Positions 37,848 through 48,619 of a stretch of DNA of 64,000 nucleotides are shown here, one piece after another. The stretch lies in NCBI RefSeq assembly GCF_020085105.1, contig NC_058055.1, positions 13,283,822 to 13,347,821 on the forward strand, read 5' to 3'. Source of the DNA: Siniperca chuatsi. Taxonomy: Eukaryota > Chordata > Actinopteri > Centrarchiformes > Sinipercidae. Position 1 is the stretch's first letter; each line of letters starts with the position of its first letter. A program made the translations under genes and the position numbers. The notes under the pieces are model-generated. The model made no database searches, was not told where the DNA came from, and worked only from the letters and a program-made list of their open reading frames with translations.

Positions 37848-40283
37848 ATTCACCCAATGTGCATCAAACTTTGTGTAGCTCTTTGGAAATAAGTTTGACA
37901 GGACTTTTTTAAGGGTTGATTTAATTATTTATAATAGTAATAGTTGAATACATTATAATTGTATTATGACCAAATAACCAGAAAACTAATGTCATACATA
38001 TTAAGTTTATCATTTGTTTTTCTTGTTAACCAATTTTTCTACTAAACTTTGTATTTGTGTCCCTCTGGTTAGGCTTGTGGCTGGGTCTCTTCATATGTGT
38101 GTTCTTAGAGACAGGTTTTTTCCTGGTTCTAATCTTCAAACTGAACTGGAAAAAAGTCACACACAAGGTAGGATGCTCTTATCTTTATGGAGCCCCCTAT
38201 AGGTCACTGTGAGAATTTGTTTGAGGACTACTTTTGCATTCCCTCACAATACTTTTCTTCTTCCATTCCTTCAGAGCCATATGTCTATTTCCGCTCAGCT
38301 GCTCTCAGCGCAACGCAACAGTTTATCAGCTCATTGAACTTTACTTTGAACTGGGCATTAAGTATGCTGATATAGTACTTCTATTCAATAGACATGCATG
38401 ATTGTTAGTGAAAGTAAAATTAAACAAATTCTACGATCAAGAGGTCTCTCCAGAAGAAACCAGTACAGCAATCTGCAGCATGCTGTCGGTTTCATTTGTG
38501 AACAGTTACTGTACTCTGTACTGTACTGTACTCCAGAGGGGTTTCACTGAGGAAAAGGAGACGTCTCTAGAGGTGGAATTACAGATGTGCAGTTGAATCT
38601 ACCTCATAAAGCTAATGTGCTGTATTTGTATTTGTCAAAAAAGCAACAACCAGAGGGCGACTGAAATGCTGCAAACAGAGTCTGTGGTTCTGTCACAGAA
38701 AGAGCAGACAACATTGAAGCACTTGCAGAGATACATCAGGAATGTAGACCAATGAAAGTTTTTGCAGAGGGTCCTCTGTTTCTTTGCACAAAACAAATTA
38801 AAGTAACCTTTAATGCTGAAACAGGTTTTGGTAGAAGGCCTGTTGCTATAAGTGTGGTGCAATAATTGATGTTCCTTATACATACGCCTCCTACCCAGAA
38901 GTTTGATAATGTTCTATATCATAACTTCTTTGCAATGGACATCATATAAGGTGAGGTGTCCATAAACAATGCTTAATGCATTAACCTGAGAATCTCCACA
39001 CTAGCTTCCATTACAAATAGACATATGACTCAGAAGGAATGGAAAAAGAAAAGTATTGCGAGGGAACATAAAACATATTGTGAGTGAATGCAAAAGTAAT
39101 CCACAAAAACATTGCCATGACCTTTAGGGGGCTCCGTATATCTTTCTTTAAAACCATACATGGTATTTAAACCTTTCTAAAAAGGATTGAGGGCAGGATT
39201 GTAACTGGGATTATCAAATAAAACCTCCTATTGGGACATTTTTTTGTTAATAATGCAGCTTCATCAGGAGGCAGTCTCATCAGTGAATTCTGGCATCCCT
39301 GCAGCATTTTACCCGCAGCAACTGAATTTTGGCAGCGTTTTAAATTTTTGTTTTGTTTCAGTTTTTCAACAACATTCATATTAATCACAAAGTCTATTTT
39401 TGTTTTGTCATTTTTCCTTTGCATATCATTATTAGTTATCTCTCTCAACTCTTTTACAAAACACAGAAAAACATAAATGTTAGAGCTGAACATTGCATAC
39501 ACACATGCATGCTCAAACATGCTGCAACTGAACACATTTTATTAGAATTATTTTATTATTAGGTGTAATATATATTTTTTTGGATTGTGGGTAAATTTGT
39601 GTGTGACTGAAATCTCATCCTGAGATGAATAAAAATGATTTCTATGTGTCTCATGAACTTCACTCTGTGCTTTCAGGCTCAGTTGCGAGCTGGAAAGAAA
39701 GTGGTGGTGATATCGAAGCGTCCTGTTAGTACAGTGCTGAGTGAAACGATGGTGCCTGACATCTCTGACTGCCCTAATACAGTAAGTGCATCTGTACAGC
39801 ATGTGGTGCGTAGTTAAATAGGGTGTTCATGCTTCTTTGTTTGTGTATGTATTATCATACTTGAGCCGCTCATATATTGATTAACAGCAGCATCTTTGCA
39901 CCCTGAAGGCCCAGTTGGACGGTGAAAAAGCCCCTAAAGCAGATGGCTATAGTCTAGTCAACACCCAGGATCAGGAGCTGAAAGCGGATCATGAGGCTGG
40001 GGGCAACAACACAAATGCAGGAGGGACTGAGGGGGATGCTGAGCAGAGCAAAAGTACTTCAAACACAAAACCTCAAGCGCTGCTTCCTGTCACTCAGCTG
40101 ATCTTGCGGCGGGGACTCATATTCTTGGGTTCAGTTCTCATTTTGGCCATAGGTGTCGCTTTCCACATTGCTTTCCCTGCACCGGAGCCCTCTGCCCAGA
40201 GCAGGGCCAACTTTACCCTGAACTGGGCTAATGAGTCCACTCCTACAGCACTGGCTACACTAGACCTGACCTCAAACCGCTGA
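26953..40283 (+). CDS. slc47a1: SLC47A (MATE) multidrug and toxin extrusion transporter, complete
   Basis: This is a proton-coupled antiporter that exports organic cations across the apical membrane of epithelial cells. Seventeen coding exons: 26953-27165, 28134-28235, 28931-28999, 29117-29265, 29795-29837, 31044-31088, 31925-32022, 32698-32795, 32926-33039, 33769-33836, 34588-34696, 35089-35164, 35244-35313, 35453-35585, 38073-38167, 39677-39781 and 39909-40283. All are GT/AG and every phase joins, giving 653 residues (human MATE1 570). Family hallmarks: FCGHIGNAELAGYALA, ACDTLISQTFGS, VGVILQR, YFEWWIWEVGGF, CVRVGNALGAG, GSGMQK and FKLNWKK. The acidic residues equivalent to human Glu273, Glu278 and Glu300 are present; the Glu389 position is Asp (FFDALL). 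A 13th hydrophobic helix (LRRGLIFLGSVLILAIGVAF) ends the protein, as in SLC47A1. An in-frame ATG at 27031 has a better start context (AAGATGG) and would give 627 residues. Assignment to SLC47A1 rather than SLC47A2 is uncertain. Confidence 0.93.
28545..28680 (+). repeat. Dispersed teleost repeat (TTTAGGCAGGTAATTTCATTGAGACTGAGGTCTC)
   Basis: The motif ATTGAGACTGAGGTCTCTTG followed by CAAGACCTGAGACCAGCAGC belongs to a family that I recognise from many fish introns. It lies in SLC47A intron 2. Confidence 0.45.
31320..31800 (+). repeat. Dispersed repeat, long copy in SLC47A intron 6
   Basis: GACATTCATGGTTCCCAGAC, ATGGACTGCCATGAAATTTG, TACTTTGGTTTATGACCAAA, AGCATGCTAAC and AGCTGCTAGCATGGCTGTAG follow the order of the same family that forms the inverted pair at 13985-14830. 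Confidence 0.7.
33900..34535. repeat. Foldback repeat with long terminal inverted repeats, copy in SLC47A intron 10
   Basis: The left end TTTTGGGAAATTATTCACTT is matched inverted by the right end GAAAGTGAATAAGTG…GCAAAATGGCAAACTATTCC. Internal words AGCTTAGCTTAGC and ACTGGAAGCAGGGGGAAACA are mirrored near 34437-34463. The family is also present at 12425-12700 and 42490-42935. Confidence 0.7.
34751..34789 (+). repeat. (AAT)n microsatellite
   Basis: About a dozen AAT/ATA units with one G interruption, in SLC47A intron 11. Confidence 0.85.
35426..35450 (+). promoter_or_regulatory. (TG)10-TTTTC tract at the SLC47A exon 14 acceptor
   Basis: Ten TG units (35426-35445) followed by TTTTCAG take the place of the usual polypyrimidine tract of the acceptor at 35451-35452. 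Such UG tracts are known binding sites of TDP-43 and CELF proteins. Confidence 0.6.
35820..36080 (-). pseudogene. hAT (ZBED5/FAM200-like) transposase C-terminal remnant
   Basis: The minus strand encodes LCEAGFSALVCMKSKYQSTL followed by DVTDEMR, the hAT dimerisation-region signature (LCESGFS…MKTKYR…LDVEDDLR) of ZBED5-type transposases. It is a short remnant in SLC47A intron 14 and the rest of the transposase was not found, so it is not functional. Confidence 0.65.
36245..36420 (+). repeat. Dispersed repeat beginning AGGGCTGGACTGGCCATCTGG
   Basis: AGGGCTGGACTGGCCATCTG…GACCGGGTACTTTCCTGGTG and the later CTGGCTGGGCCACTAAC are characteristic of a common fish interspersed repeat. It sits in SLC47A intron 14. 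Confidence 0.5.
37780..37845 (+). repeat. Long (CA)n microsatellite
   Basis: About 33 CA units with one T interruption near the start, in SLC47A intron 14. Confidence 0.95.
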
Positions 40284-40922
40284 GCTATCTTTGACCTCTG
40301 AATGTAGACATCTAGTGGCTGAACACAGTTCTTACAAACAATCAATTTAGATCTCCTCGAGAGAAAAATGTTGAATTCCTGTCTTAAGTTTCATAGTCTA
40401 CCCATAGACTTGGGTTGTTATTCTGTAAAACTACAGCCCGACATGGGCCACTGGCTCCGTCTTGTGTATAGAAAAAGTGCTGCACTGCTGAGCAAATCCA
40501 CAGAAAGCTGGAAGCAATATCAAACGAGACTGGCAGGATGAACAAAGGTCTTGTTAGCAACATCATGTTTTAACCTGCTCAGCCTGAGATGCTCAACTGG
40601 GACTACAAGACACATTATAAATCCCTCACTAAGAGACCACGTGGGCATCAAGGAACAGATGTTCTTCCACTGATAGCTTTTGATTTTTACACCTATTCCT
40701 GTCTTGATTTACATATTGCACTGTGACATGTATTGCTTAAATCATTTTCTTGTGTTTTAACTTTAAGTGTAAGATTGACTGTAAATATCGGATGTAAAAT
40801 TTACATGTATACATGTAAATATGTAATACACAGTATAACTATATGAGCAGGCTATACATTACTCCATTGTCTTCCTGTATCACTGTCACTCTGCCCTGGT
40901 ATTCTTAAGGATAGAGGTGATT

Positions 40923-41003
40923 AATAAATAATAAGCTAGTTATTTTTACTGCATATCTAATGCCAATAATATAATGTACTGTGATAGCACCCTAATCAAT
41001 AAA
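40923..41003 (+). terminator. slc47a1: Candidate polyadenylation signals for SLC47A
   Basis: AATAAA occurs at 40923-40928 and again at 40998-41003 (AATCAATAAAAAATACC), 640-720 bases past the stop codon. The assignment is positional. Confidence 0.45.
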
Positions 41004-41009
41004 AAATAC

Positions 41010-43670
41010 CTTTAAAGTGTGTAACAATGAAACTAACCTAGGGAAGCTCATGCATGGTGGACATGGTGGCTTATTTCCAATCCAAACTTGCCAAGGATTC
41101 AAAAACTAAACCACCAATTATTATATTATATCCTGTTGTTGACGTCACAGCATCCAACAGCTGCCTTACTGATGGGCAGAAAATGCTACTCTTGGTCATG
41201 CTAGCATGTAGATGCATTAGTAATAACTGCTAAAGTGGCTACTTTCACATGAGAAAGTTGTATCAAGAAAGATTTACACTTTACCAGACACACACTGTGC
41301 AAATAAAACTGCACAAACAGAACAAGAACCAAACCCACATTTAAATTGAATCACATTCCTTTATGTAAACCTTACTGAGATTTACAGATTTACAGTAAAT
41401 AAAGCACCATGATAATGGGACTACTGAAGCGACCACTGTTTTATTTAAATTTGGAGCCCACAGAGATCCTACTATGTTGCAGTGATTAAGTTATAAATTA
41501 TAACTTTTATTTATTAGATGTTAAGTGCATTTGGATGTATTAAAGAAGGTGTAGCACAATGAGTCGGGAAAGGTAGGCTAGGAAGGTGTTTCACTAAAAT
41601 AGTATGTGATATTATTAACTGCAGCCATAATTTAACTGAATTCCAGGTATATTATTGTACTGCACGGCGACACAACCAAGAAGTTAATATGAGATTCCTT
41701 GAGGTACTGTATCACAAATTCTAACGTTACAGACAGCAAATCTTTACACAGTCACTTGTTAATGATGCCACAGCATGTTACTGATTGCAGTCTCTGGAGG
41801 TGAGCGGGCCAAGATTACAATCTCTGTGAGGAGCCTGTGGCAATGTCTCCGCTGATGAGCAAGACTGAAGCTCAGATGACGATGTTACCAAGTATGAATC
41901 AAGCCTGATTTACATGTTTGAATAATGATAAATTAATATGCACGATTTTAAGTGACAATACAGTTGCAAACAATAATCTGTTGCAAGCCAGTGCTGATGT
42001 CAGTTTGGAGAGTGCAGTAGCTTGTGGGTGCACTGGCCAGAGTGGAGACTTTAATGGATACCTCTAAGGTTCAAGCTCTTTTGAAGTTATCATCGGCTGA
42101 AATGAATAAACCAGAATATGCAGGGGTTAGTCTGCACCTTCCTAAATTTAAATATGACTGGACTAAATAATTATTCTTTCAGCTGATCTATACTTCTGTA
42201 AGTAAGAATTGGAAAAAAAGGAATATGTAAAATTACTTTTAGAGTATTTACAAAACATGTATGTTATTTGAGGTTAAATAAAATACTATGTAATAGAGAT
42301 TAAATTTATTTTGGACAGATTATTTTAATAAGTGTTACTTACAAAAAACTGAAGAGGTGCCATACTTTCCTTATACTCGTTATACTTGTGCTGCTGTCCA
42401 TTGTCTACACCAATGCTGACATGGTCTCAAACCAAGCAGCCCTACAGTATTATTTTACAGATGCATAAAATGGAACATGCATACATGTAGTTTGGCATTT
42501 TGGGAAATACGCTATTCGCTTTCTGGCGTAGAGTTAGACAAGAAGATCAATTTTACTTTCTGTAAAGTAAATATAAAGCTACAGCCAGCAACTGGTTAGC
42601 TTAGCTTAGCACAAGACTGGAAACAGGGGGAAGCAGCTAGCCTGGCTCTGTCCAACATTAACAAAACCTGGCTACCAGTACGAATTAAACAAATTAGACA
42701 TAACTTGTTAATTAGTGAGCTCTAGAAGTGCTGGTAAGTGGAGTTACCTTTGGACTGAGCAAGGGTAGCTGTTTCCCCCTGTTTCCGTCAGTCTATGCTA
42801 AGCTATGCTAACTGGCGTCAGGCTGTAGCCTTATATTTCACAGACAGACATGAGTGGTATCAATCCTCTCATATAACTCTAAGCCAGAAAGCGAATAAGC
42901 CTATTTCCTAAAATGTTGAGCCATTGCTTTAATGGATCTGTAGCAAAACACCATACATGTACGTATTTCAGAAAATCATACATGGTTAATTGTTTTCTGT
43001 TACCCTGGGTTCTTTATTTATGAGCAGGCTAGAACTGTGAAGCCTGAGCTAGCTAGTTATCTGCTCCTGCACAGAGTGAACAGGTGGTTGATTTGCTCAG
43101 TTTGACATGTCTTCATCCAGCCAGCATGTTGCAGTGTGAGTGTTCAGACCTTTCATTATCATCAATTTGGCGACAAAGATCAAAGGAAAGAAAAATAAAC
43201 CAAAGAAAAAAAGAAGCTTTTCTGTCTTTGATGATGATGAACGCACACATCCACAGATGCGCGGTATCCTAAATATAGCATTTAATCATGCTATTTCTAA
43301 TTGTGACATCCATTCAGACTATATATTTCATAATGAGAACATGTATTTCGTCAGCGTCTTGATTGGAACCCATCTTACACAGCATGTTTCTATATAAAGG
43401 AGACGTGTCTATACAGTATTTTTTCAGTTATGCTTTTCATTTGCTGCCTCATTTAGATTAGATTTTCCAAAATATGACTAATGTAACAACTAAAAAAGTG
43501 ACTGGGGATCTATTAAATAGATGAAAGCAACAAAGAAGAAGAAGTAAAAGTGACATGAAATGCTATTATAATATAACCCCTATTGGAAGATAATTGTAAC
43601 TTTAAAGACAATCCCTTAATTAAGCCAGAATGTAGTAAAGTAATAAAGAAATAAAGTAATAATCAAAGTG
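41010..43670. other. Intergenic between the two convergent SLC47A copies
   Basis: Apart from the foldback element at 42490-42935 I see no exon, RNA gene or regulatory structure that can be supported. Confidence 0.55.
42490..42935. repeat. Foldback repeat with long terminal inverted repeats, best-preserved copy
   Basis: The left end (CATTTTGGGAAATACGCTAT…CGCTTTCTGGC) and the right end (GCCAGAAAGCGAATAAGCC…CCTAAAATGTTGAGCC) are inverted copies. The inner halves are also mirrored (GCTTAGCTTAGCACAAGACT versus GTCTATGCTAAGCTATGC). Confidence 0.75.
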
Positions 43671-43684
43671 GATCTAAACTCTTT

Positions 43685-43711
43685 CACCTCCGACAATTGT
43701 AGTCGGAGGTG
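43685..43711. repeat. Perfect 10-bp hairpin, loop 7
   Basis: CACCTCCGAC (43685-43694) pairs perfectly with GTCGGAGGTG (43702-43711). It lies about 260 bases past the stop codon of the minus-strand SLC47A copy and could be within its 3' untranslated region. Confidence 0.75.
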
Positions 43712-43967
43712 TCGCCAATTCAGTATTTAACAGTAATTTTAATGCAGCTATTTTCCCATGCAAAATAAATGGCCTGAAATTTTGGTGGGTGGGAGTGTGG
43801 AATGGAAATTTGTCATTACAAATTGCTTCAGATGGGCCAATATTGTAAAATGGAAGTTGCTTCTTCTCTGTCATCTTAATCACTTAAATCACTTTTTAAC
43901 ACCCAAAATTGAAAGGCAGACTTACAGAGCTTTGTTATCGTGCTGCACACATATGGTCTAATAATGG

Positions 43968-46900
43968 TCACTTGTCTAATTTGAGCAGTCTGATGAGCAT
44001 ATCACTGATGAAGACTCCAGCAGCGAGGATGACGAACATGAGCAGCACAGCGAGGCCACATCGCACCACCAGCTGCCTGACTGACAGAGCCACGTCATCT
44101 GAAGTCTGCTGACCTGCACCGAGCGCTTTCACCTTCCTCAAAGAGCTGGATCGACTGGTCTTTATGTGGCCTGTTTCTCACCACAGTCCAGATCTGTGAG
44201 GGAGAGAGCTTTAATACATGGTGACACGTCAGTTGTGTCCATTTGTAGCTGTAGGTAAAATATCTTGTGTTTACCTTTATTTTCTATCCCAAAGATATTG
44301 TTCCTCTCTGTAATGTTGACTCCTGCTCTTACCAGTGCCTATTCAGAGATATTTAAAACAACTAAATCACATTTTTACAAGGCTACAATATTAGTATCTC
44401 ATGCTGTGCACATAGTTGAATTTGCACAAATTAAGCGTATCATATTTTTATCTACATTAGCAATGGCACAGTATTAGTTATATTCCTCCTGTGACACAGG
44501 ATGTCACCAGTGGAGTTACTGTCCTCTTCAGTGGCTTTCTTCCAGTTTAGTTTACACAGGAAAACTATAAAAAATGTGGACTGTATTAAAACACAAATTA
44601 AAAACCTTAACCACAGCCCTGCAACAGAGATGGAAAGAGTGGAGTTATTTCTATGGAAATACGATTAGATTGTCACTTACTGTATAAATATTTTATCTGT
44701 CCTCACCTACAATGCCCATTTTGACAGGGAACATCAAAGACACTCCAATGGGGAACCCGATGAAGTAGTAACCCACCATGTTACACACAGCACCAATCAT
44801 TTGCTTCCCTGCCCCTCTGACAATACCTTCTGTCACACCCTATGGAAGTAAAACAAAGAGAAATCTAAAATCTGTGCCAACAAGTCAGGTTTATTTTTCT
44901 CAGCAGGAGGGATAAAGTGACTTATATGGCAAAGGTTCTCACCGCAAAGGCCTCAGCAACATGGCATCAGCATGGCATACATCTTCATGACATCAGCCAC
45001 CCTGTGAATAATGTCTCTAAAAGCAACATGCAAATACAGATATGAAAATGGAATTCTAACATAGACAGGCGAGTGCAAAGTTGATCGAAACATGTTTTTG
45101 CTTAGATGAAATAACTGCATCTACCATGTCTCAGGTAGTGACAGTGCAAAAAGCAAAAGTCTGAGCCTGACTTGCTGTCAAGGGTCAGTGTCCTCTGAGA
45201 TTAATACATGATGAATTACACACTGAAATTATATGAGCTTTCTGTGGAAGGGGCCGCCTGTTAGTTATTATCTCTGAGGTAAGAAAACACAAACCACTGA
45301 ATGTTACATTAGGTGTCAAAATCTGTACTTCTCTGTGGTGAAAATGTAACCAATAACATCCTTAGACACACCAAGACAAGCTCCAATGAAACATGAGATA
45401 ATAACTGGATTGGGCATTAGAAACACAGCACGTTATTAGACAAATGGATTAGCATATACAGAGAGAACAGAAGACTCAACAGAACTTCTTTTGGTGGCAA
45501 ATTTAAATGGACACATGACTTTGAAAAACGTTTGGTTTGTAGATCAGAGGTGCAGATCCAAGGAGCTCTCCTCTGTAACATAACTCGACACAACAGCCAT
45601 TGCCTCCTACACTGTGGTAGAGATTTGTCAGGCTACATATTTGATTCATACATGAGGGAGACCTTGCTGGACAGCTTGGCTTGCTCTGTGTTTCCAGCAC
45701 CAAGAGCATTTCCAACCCGAACACTGGCAGCGACAGAGAAACCCATTGGAAACTGTGGGACAGGATGAGGTAAATTAAAACAAATATAGTAATTCACAAA
45801 GATTCCTAGGTATCATCCTGTGCATCAAAACCATTCAGGTATCCACACAAATATTACATTAGCATACACTGTGTTCTATTACTTCAGTTCAAGTTATTTA
45901 GAGTAAGAGAGAAATCATGTAAGGGAGTTACCATGTAAGCAATAGCAGCCAGCTCATAAACTATATACTGAGCTGCCAACTCATCCTCACTGATGACACC
46001 TGCCAGGAACCCAGCGATCTCATACAGCCACCACTCCAGACAATGCATCAGCATGCTGGGGACGGCCAGGTGGAGGAAAGGACCCCACTCCTGCAGGCAG
46101 TCTCCTGTCCAACCTAGGAGATAACAGGATGTACTTTCAGTCATTATTTTGTTTCACACCAGTGGTCTTACAGTCATGAAATGCACCTGATTCTGAAGAT
46201 ACCTCCCCTGCAGCTGGTACATGAAGGCAGCCTGCAGAAGCCAACATGAGGCGATGAATGGAGTTAATTAGATCAATAATGTAACACAACAGCCATTCAA
46301 TACAGCGTATATGGATGGTGATACAAAAAACATTTTGTAAAACCATGGAGGAAGCTGAACTCACTGGCAGAGCCGGCATAAAGATCTTCACATACAGCTG
46401 GGAGAGTCTTTATGGAAGACAGAAAAAAGGGAACATCATAAATAAGCACAAAAATCATTCTGAATAACTTGATTCATGAGTAATAAGTGTATATTTAGCA
46501 TTTGATGTCATACAACGGCATACAATAGCGTTTGTGCTAACCATTGTGTTTCAATGTGGAAATGATTCACCTGGCGACCTCTGCGCTCTGCCTGACAGCC
46601 AGCAGAATGAGGATGGCCCAGCAGGGGAAACAGGCTAAGAGCAGAATCAAAACTCCCCTTTGGAGTATCACTCCTACAAGCTTTAGGCTACCACTCCCAT
46701 AGGTCTGCAGGAAAGGGGTCAGAAAAACAGGAAAATAAAGTAATATTTGCTTGTGTGCAAGGAAAAGGGCAAACCTGACACAGGAAAACAAATCTGAAAG
46801 AGCATACTGTGAACACAGCAGTAACTGGACAGTGCTGACCTGGTTATATAAATAAGATGAATTGAATACCTGAGATATGAGAGTATCACATGCTGATGCC

Positions 46901-48421
46901 AAACCACAGCCAATAGAAATACCTGTGACATTTATTACCTATACTGAAATGAAACATTATTAAACAACAGTCCAGAAAGAAAAGAAAAACAGATTCATGC
47001 TTGGATAGATAAATGTCTGAATAAAATGACATTCAAAAGCAACACTATAAAAGTGAAAGAGCAGTGATCCTTGAGGGCAGCATGCCAATAAAAACAGAAA
47101 CAAAACTGTAGCGAGATCACTCACAGCTATTGCTAATGCCACCCCCGCCAGCTCTGTTTTCCCCAGGTGACCGCAGAACACCATGCTGACAAAGCCGATC
47201 ATGAAGCTCATCAACTGTGAAATGAACTGAAAAACAAAGACGCTCCCTTGTTTTCATAACTATAAAAACATAAATGAACTTCATCAAACATGAATGAAAT
47301 ATTGAACTCCACATACAACACATAGTAGCTGATCAACTTATTAATGCTGTTTCAAAGGGCCTTGAGGTAAGAAAAAGTTCTAATTTGTTCTGGCAGCTGA
47401 CATGTGTTATGCTGCAGCTCCTTTGTATTTCTAGTCTTTACTACTTCTCTTTTCTTCTTTAGAAAATAGTTCTAGTGACTGCTGGTGTAGTTTTTTGACA
47501 GCCTTTGGCATCAAAAGGTTTGCAGAAAAGGAAACTAAATGTCCTCGTCTATCAAGTACTAGGTTTGTGCGATGAATAGCAATGAAAAGTGGATACATGT
47601 TGGGCTCTCCGAAGGAGACACTTGCAAATGCACCTTATTTCTATGGTATATTGAAAATATAGTTTGAAACATATCTTTGATCTAACATTTGTTATAATAA
47701 TGCATATGCAAGTCTATGAATTTGATATGATGTATATACTGCACATATCCTCGAAAGCCTCTAAGGCATTTATTTAGGCCAGTGAGAGGCTGTAATCTGT
47801 TTTAGTTAAAATGCTATGTATAATGGCATAACATTTATCCCCATCAGGCAATTTTTTCCCTAATTAGTCCCAATGGTTTGGAGTTATTAACCTGTTAATT
47901 ACTGTTATACTAAAGCAGGAGGTAAATTGAAAAGAATACTGGTATACCACAATCCTCATGTTAAAAGTCAAGTAGCAATTAAAGCATTTTCAAATTTAAA
48001 GCAACTCAGAAATATTCACTTTTATCAAGGTAATAAGTGACCTACACTGCAAACTACTCTAAATAATAGCTGGTTTTAAAAATATACAATCCTAACCGCC
48101 TCGACGAGACAGATGTCCCTATATTTAATATGATTCACACTCAATCATTCTGAATATTGCTGCAGACTTTACTGTGCCTTTAGCTAAAATGTCAAATTAG
48201 ACTCTTGTCAGCTGTCACATTTAAACACACAATCTTACCACAGGTCCTGCCAGTTTTAAAAACTGAACTATTTCATTCTTGTAGTCCACAGGTACCCAGA
48301 GCTTGATGCTTTTCAGCCAGGATCTGCAGCATGAGTCAATACTGTGAGCAGCAGGTGATTTGTCTGTTTTGGACTGTCCATTTACTCCTCTACATGCGGG
48401 TTTTGTAGCTACATCTTCCAT
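43968..48421 (-). pseudogene. Second SLC47A (MATE) copy, disrupted
   Basis: Thirteen exon-like segments on the minus strand align with the intact gene at 26953-40283: 48421-48239, 47226-47125, 46938-46870, 46704-46571, 46407-46365, 46231-46187, 46113-45932, 45752-45652, 45404-45329, 45016-44943, 44839-44707, 44618-44520 and 44170-43968. Most borders are GT/AG and most exon sizes equal those of the intact copy. MATE motifs survive (FCGHLGKTELAGVALAIA, SACDTLISQTYGS, CLEWWLYEIAGF, SVRVGNALGAGN, KLNWKK, and a final hydrophobic helix). Lesions: the segments equal to exons 7 and 8 are absent, leaving a 73-bp gap with incompatible phases; the exon 11 equivalent is 8 nt short; the exon 13 equivalent has 4 extra nt and hits TGA. 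Exons 9 and 10 are fused without an intron. A decayed gene is the simplest reading. Sequencing or assembly error at three separate sites is the alternative. Confidence 0.85.
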
Positions 48422-48530
48422 ACTGAAATGAGATTTGGCAGAAAACAAAACTCAATCCCAAACTGAAAGATGTTCATACAGTACAATTTCCAACAGACAA
48501 GAAGACTGGGAGTAATCAATAATGTATTAC

Positions 48531-48570
48531 CTGGGTAATAATCAATAACCAAGGCACTGTCCGCCCACCT
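48531..48570 (-). other. 5' untranslated exon of the second SLC47A copy
   Basis: A donor (ACCCAG|GTAATAC on the minus strand) at 48526-48530 pairs with the acceptor CTCATTTCAG|TATGG at 48423-48424, just before the ATG at 48421. The upstream end is estimated from the TATA box. Confidence 0.45.
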
Positions 48571-48593
48571 TGCTCTCTGTCTGTGAGAGTGGG

Positions 48594-48599
48594 TATATA
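48594..48599 (-). promoter_or_regulatory. TATA-like box of the second SLC47A copy
   Basis: TATATA in the context CTGTATATACCC on the minus strand lies about 30 bases upstream of the proposed first exon. It is supported only by position and motif. Confidence 0.4.
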
Positions 48600-48619
48600 C
48601 AGTATGTTGGGGCATTGCT

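Noticed and set aside
44520-44618. Apparent stop codons in exon 15 of the second MATE copy
   Set aside because: With the proper phase (one base carried from exon 14) the exon reads GLWLRFLICVLIQSTFF… without a stop, so this exon is intact and is not counted as a lesion.
48422-48448. Upstream extension of the second MATE copy beyond the ATG at 48421
   Set aside because: The extension needs a non-ATG start and is explained as intron sequence ending in a clean acceptor (CTCATTTCAG) before the ATG.
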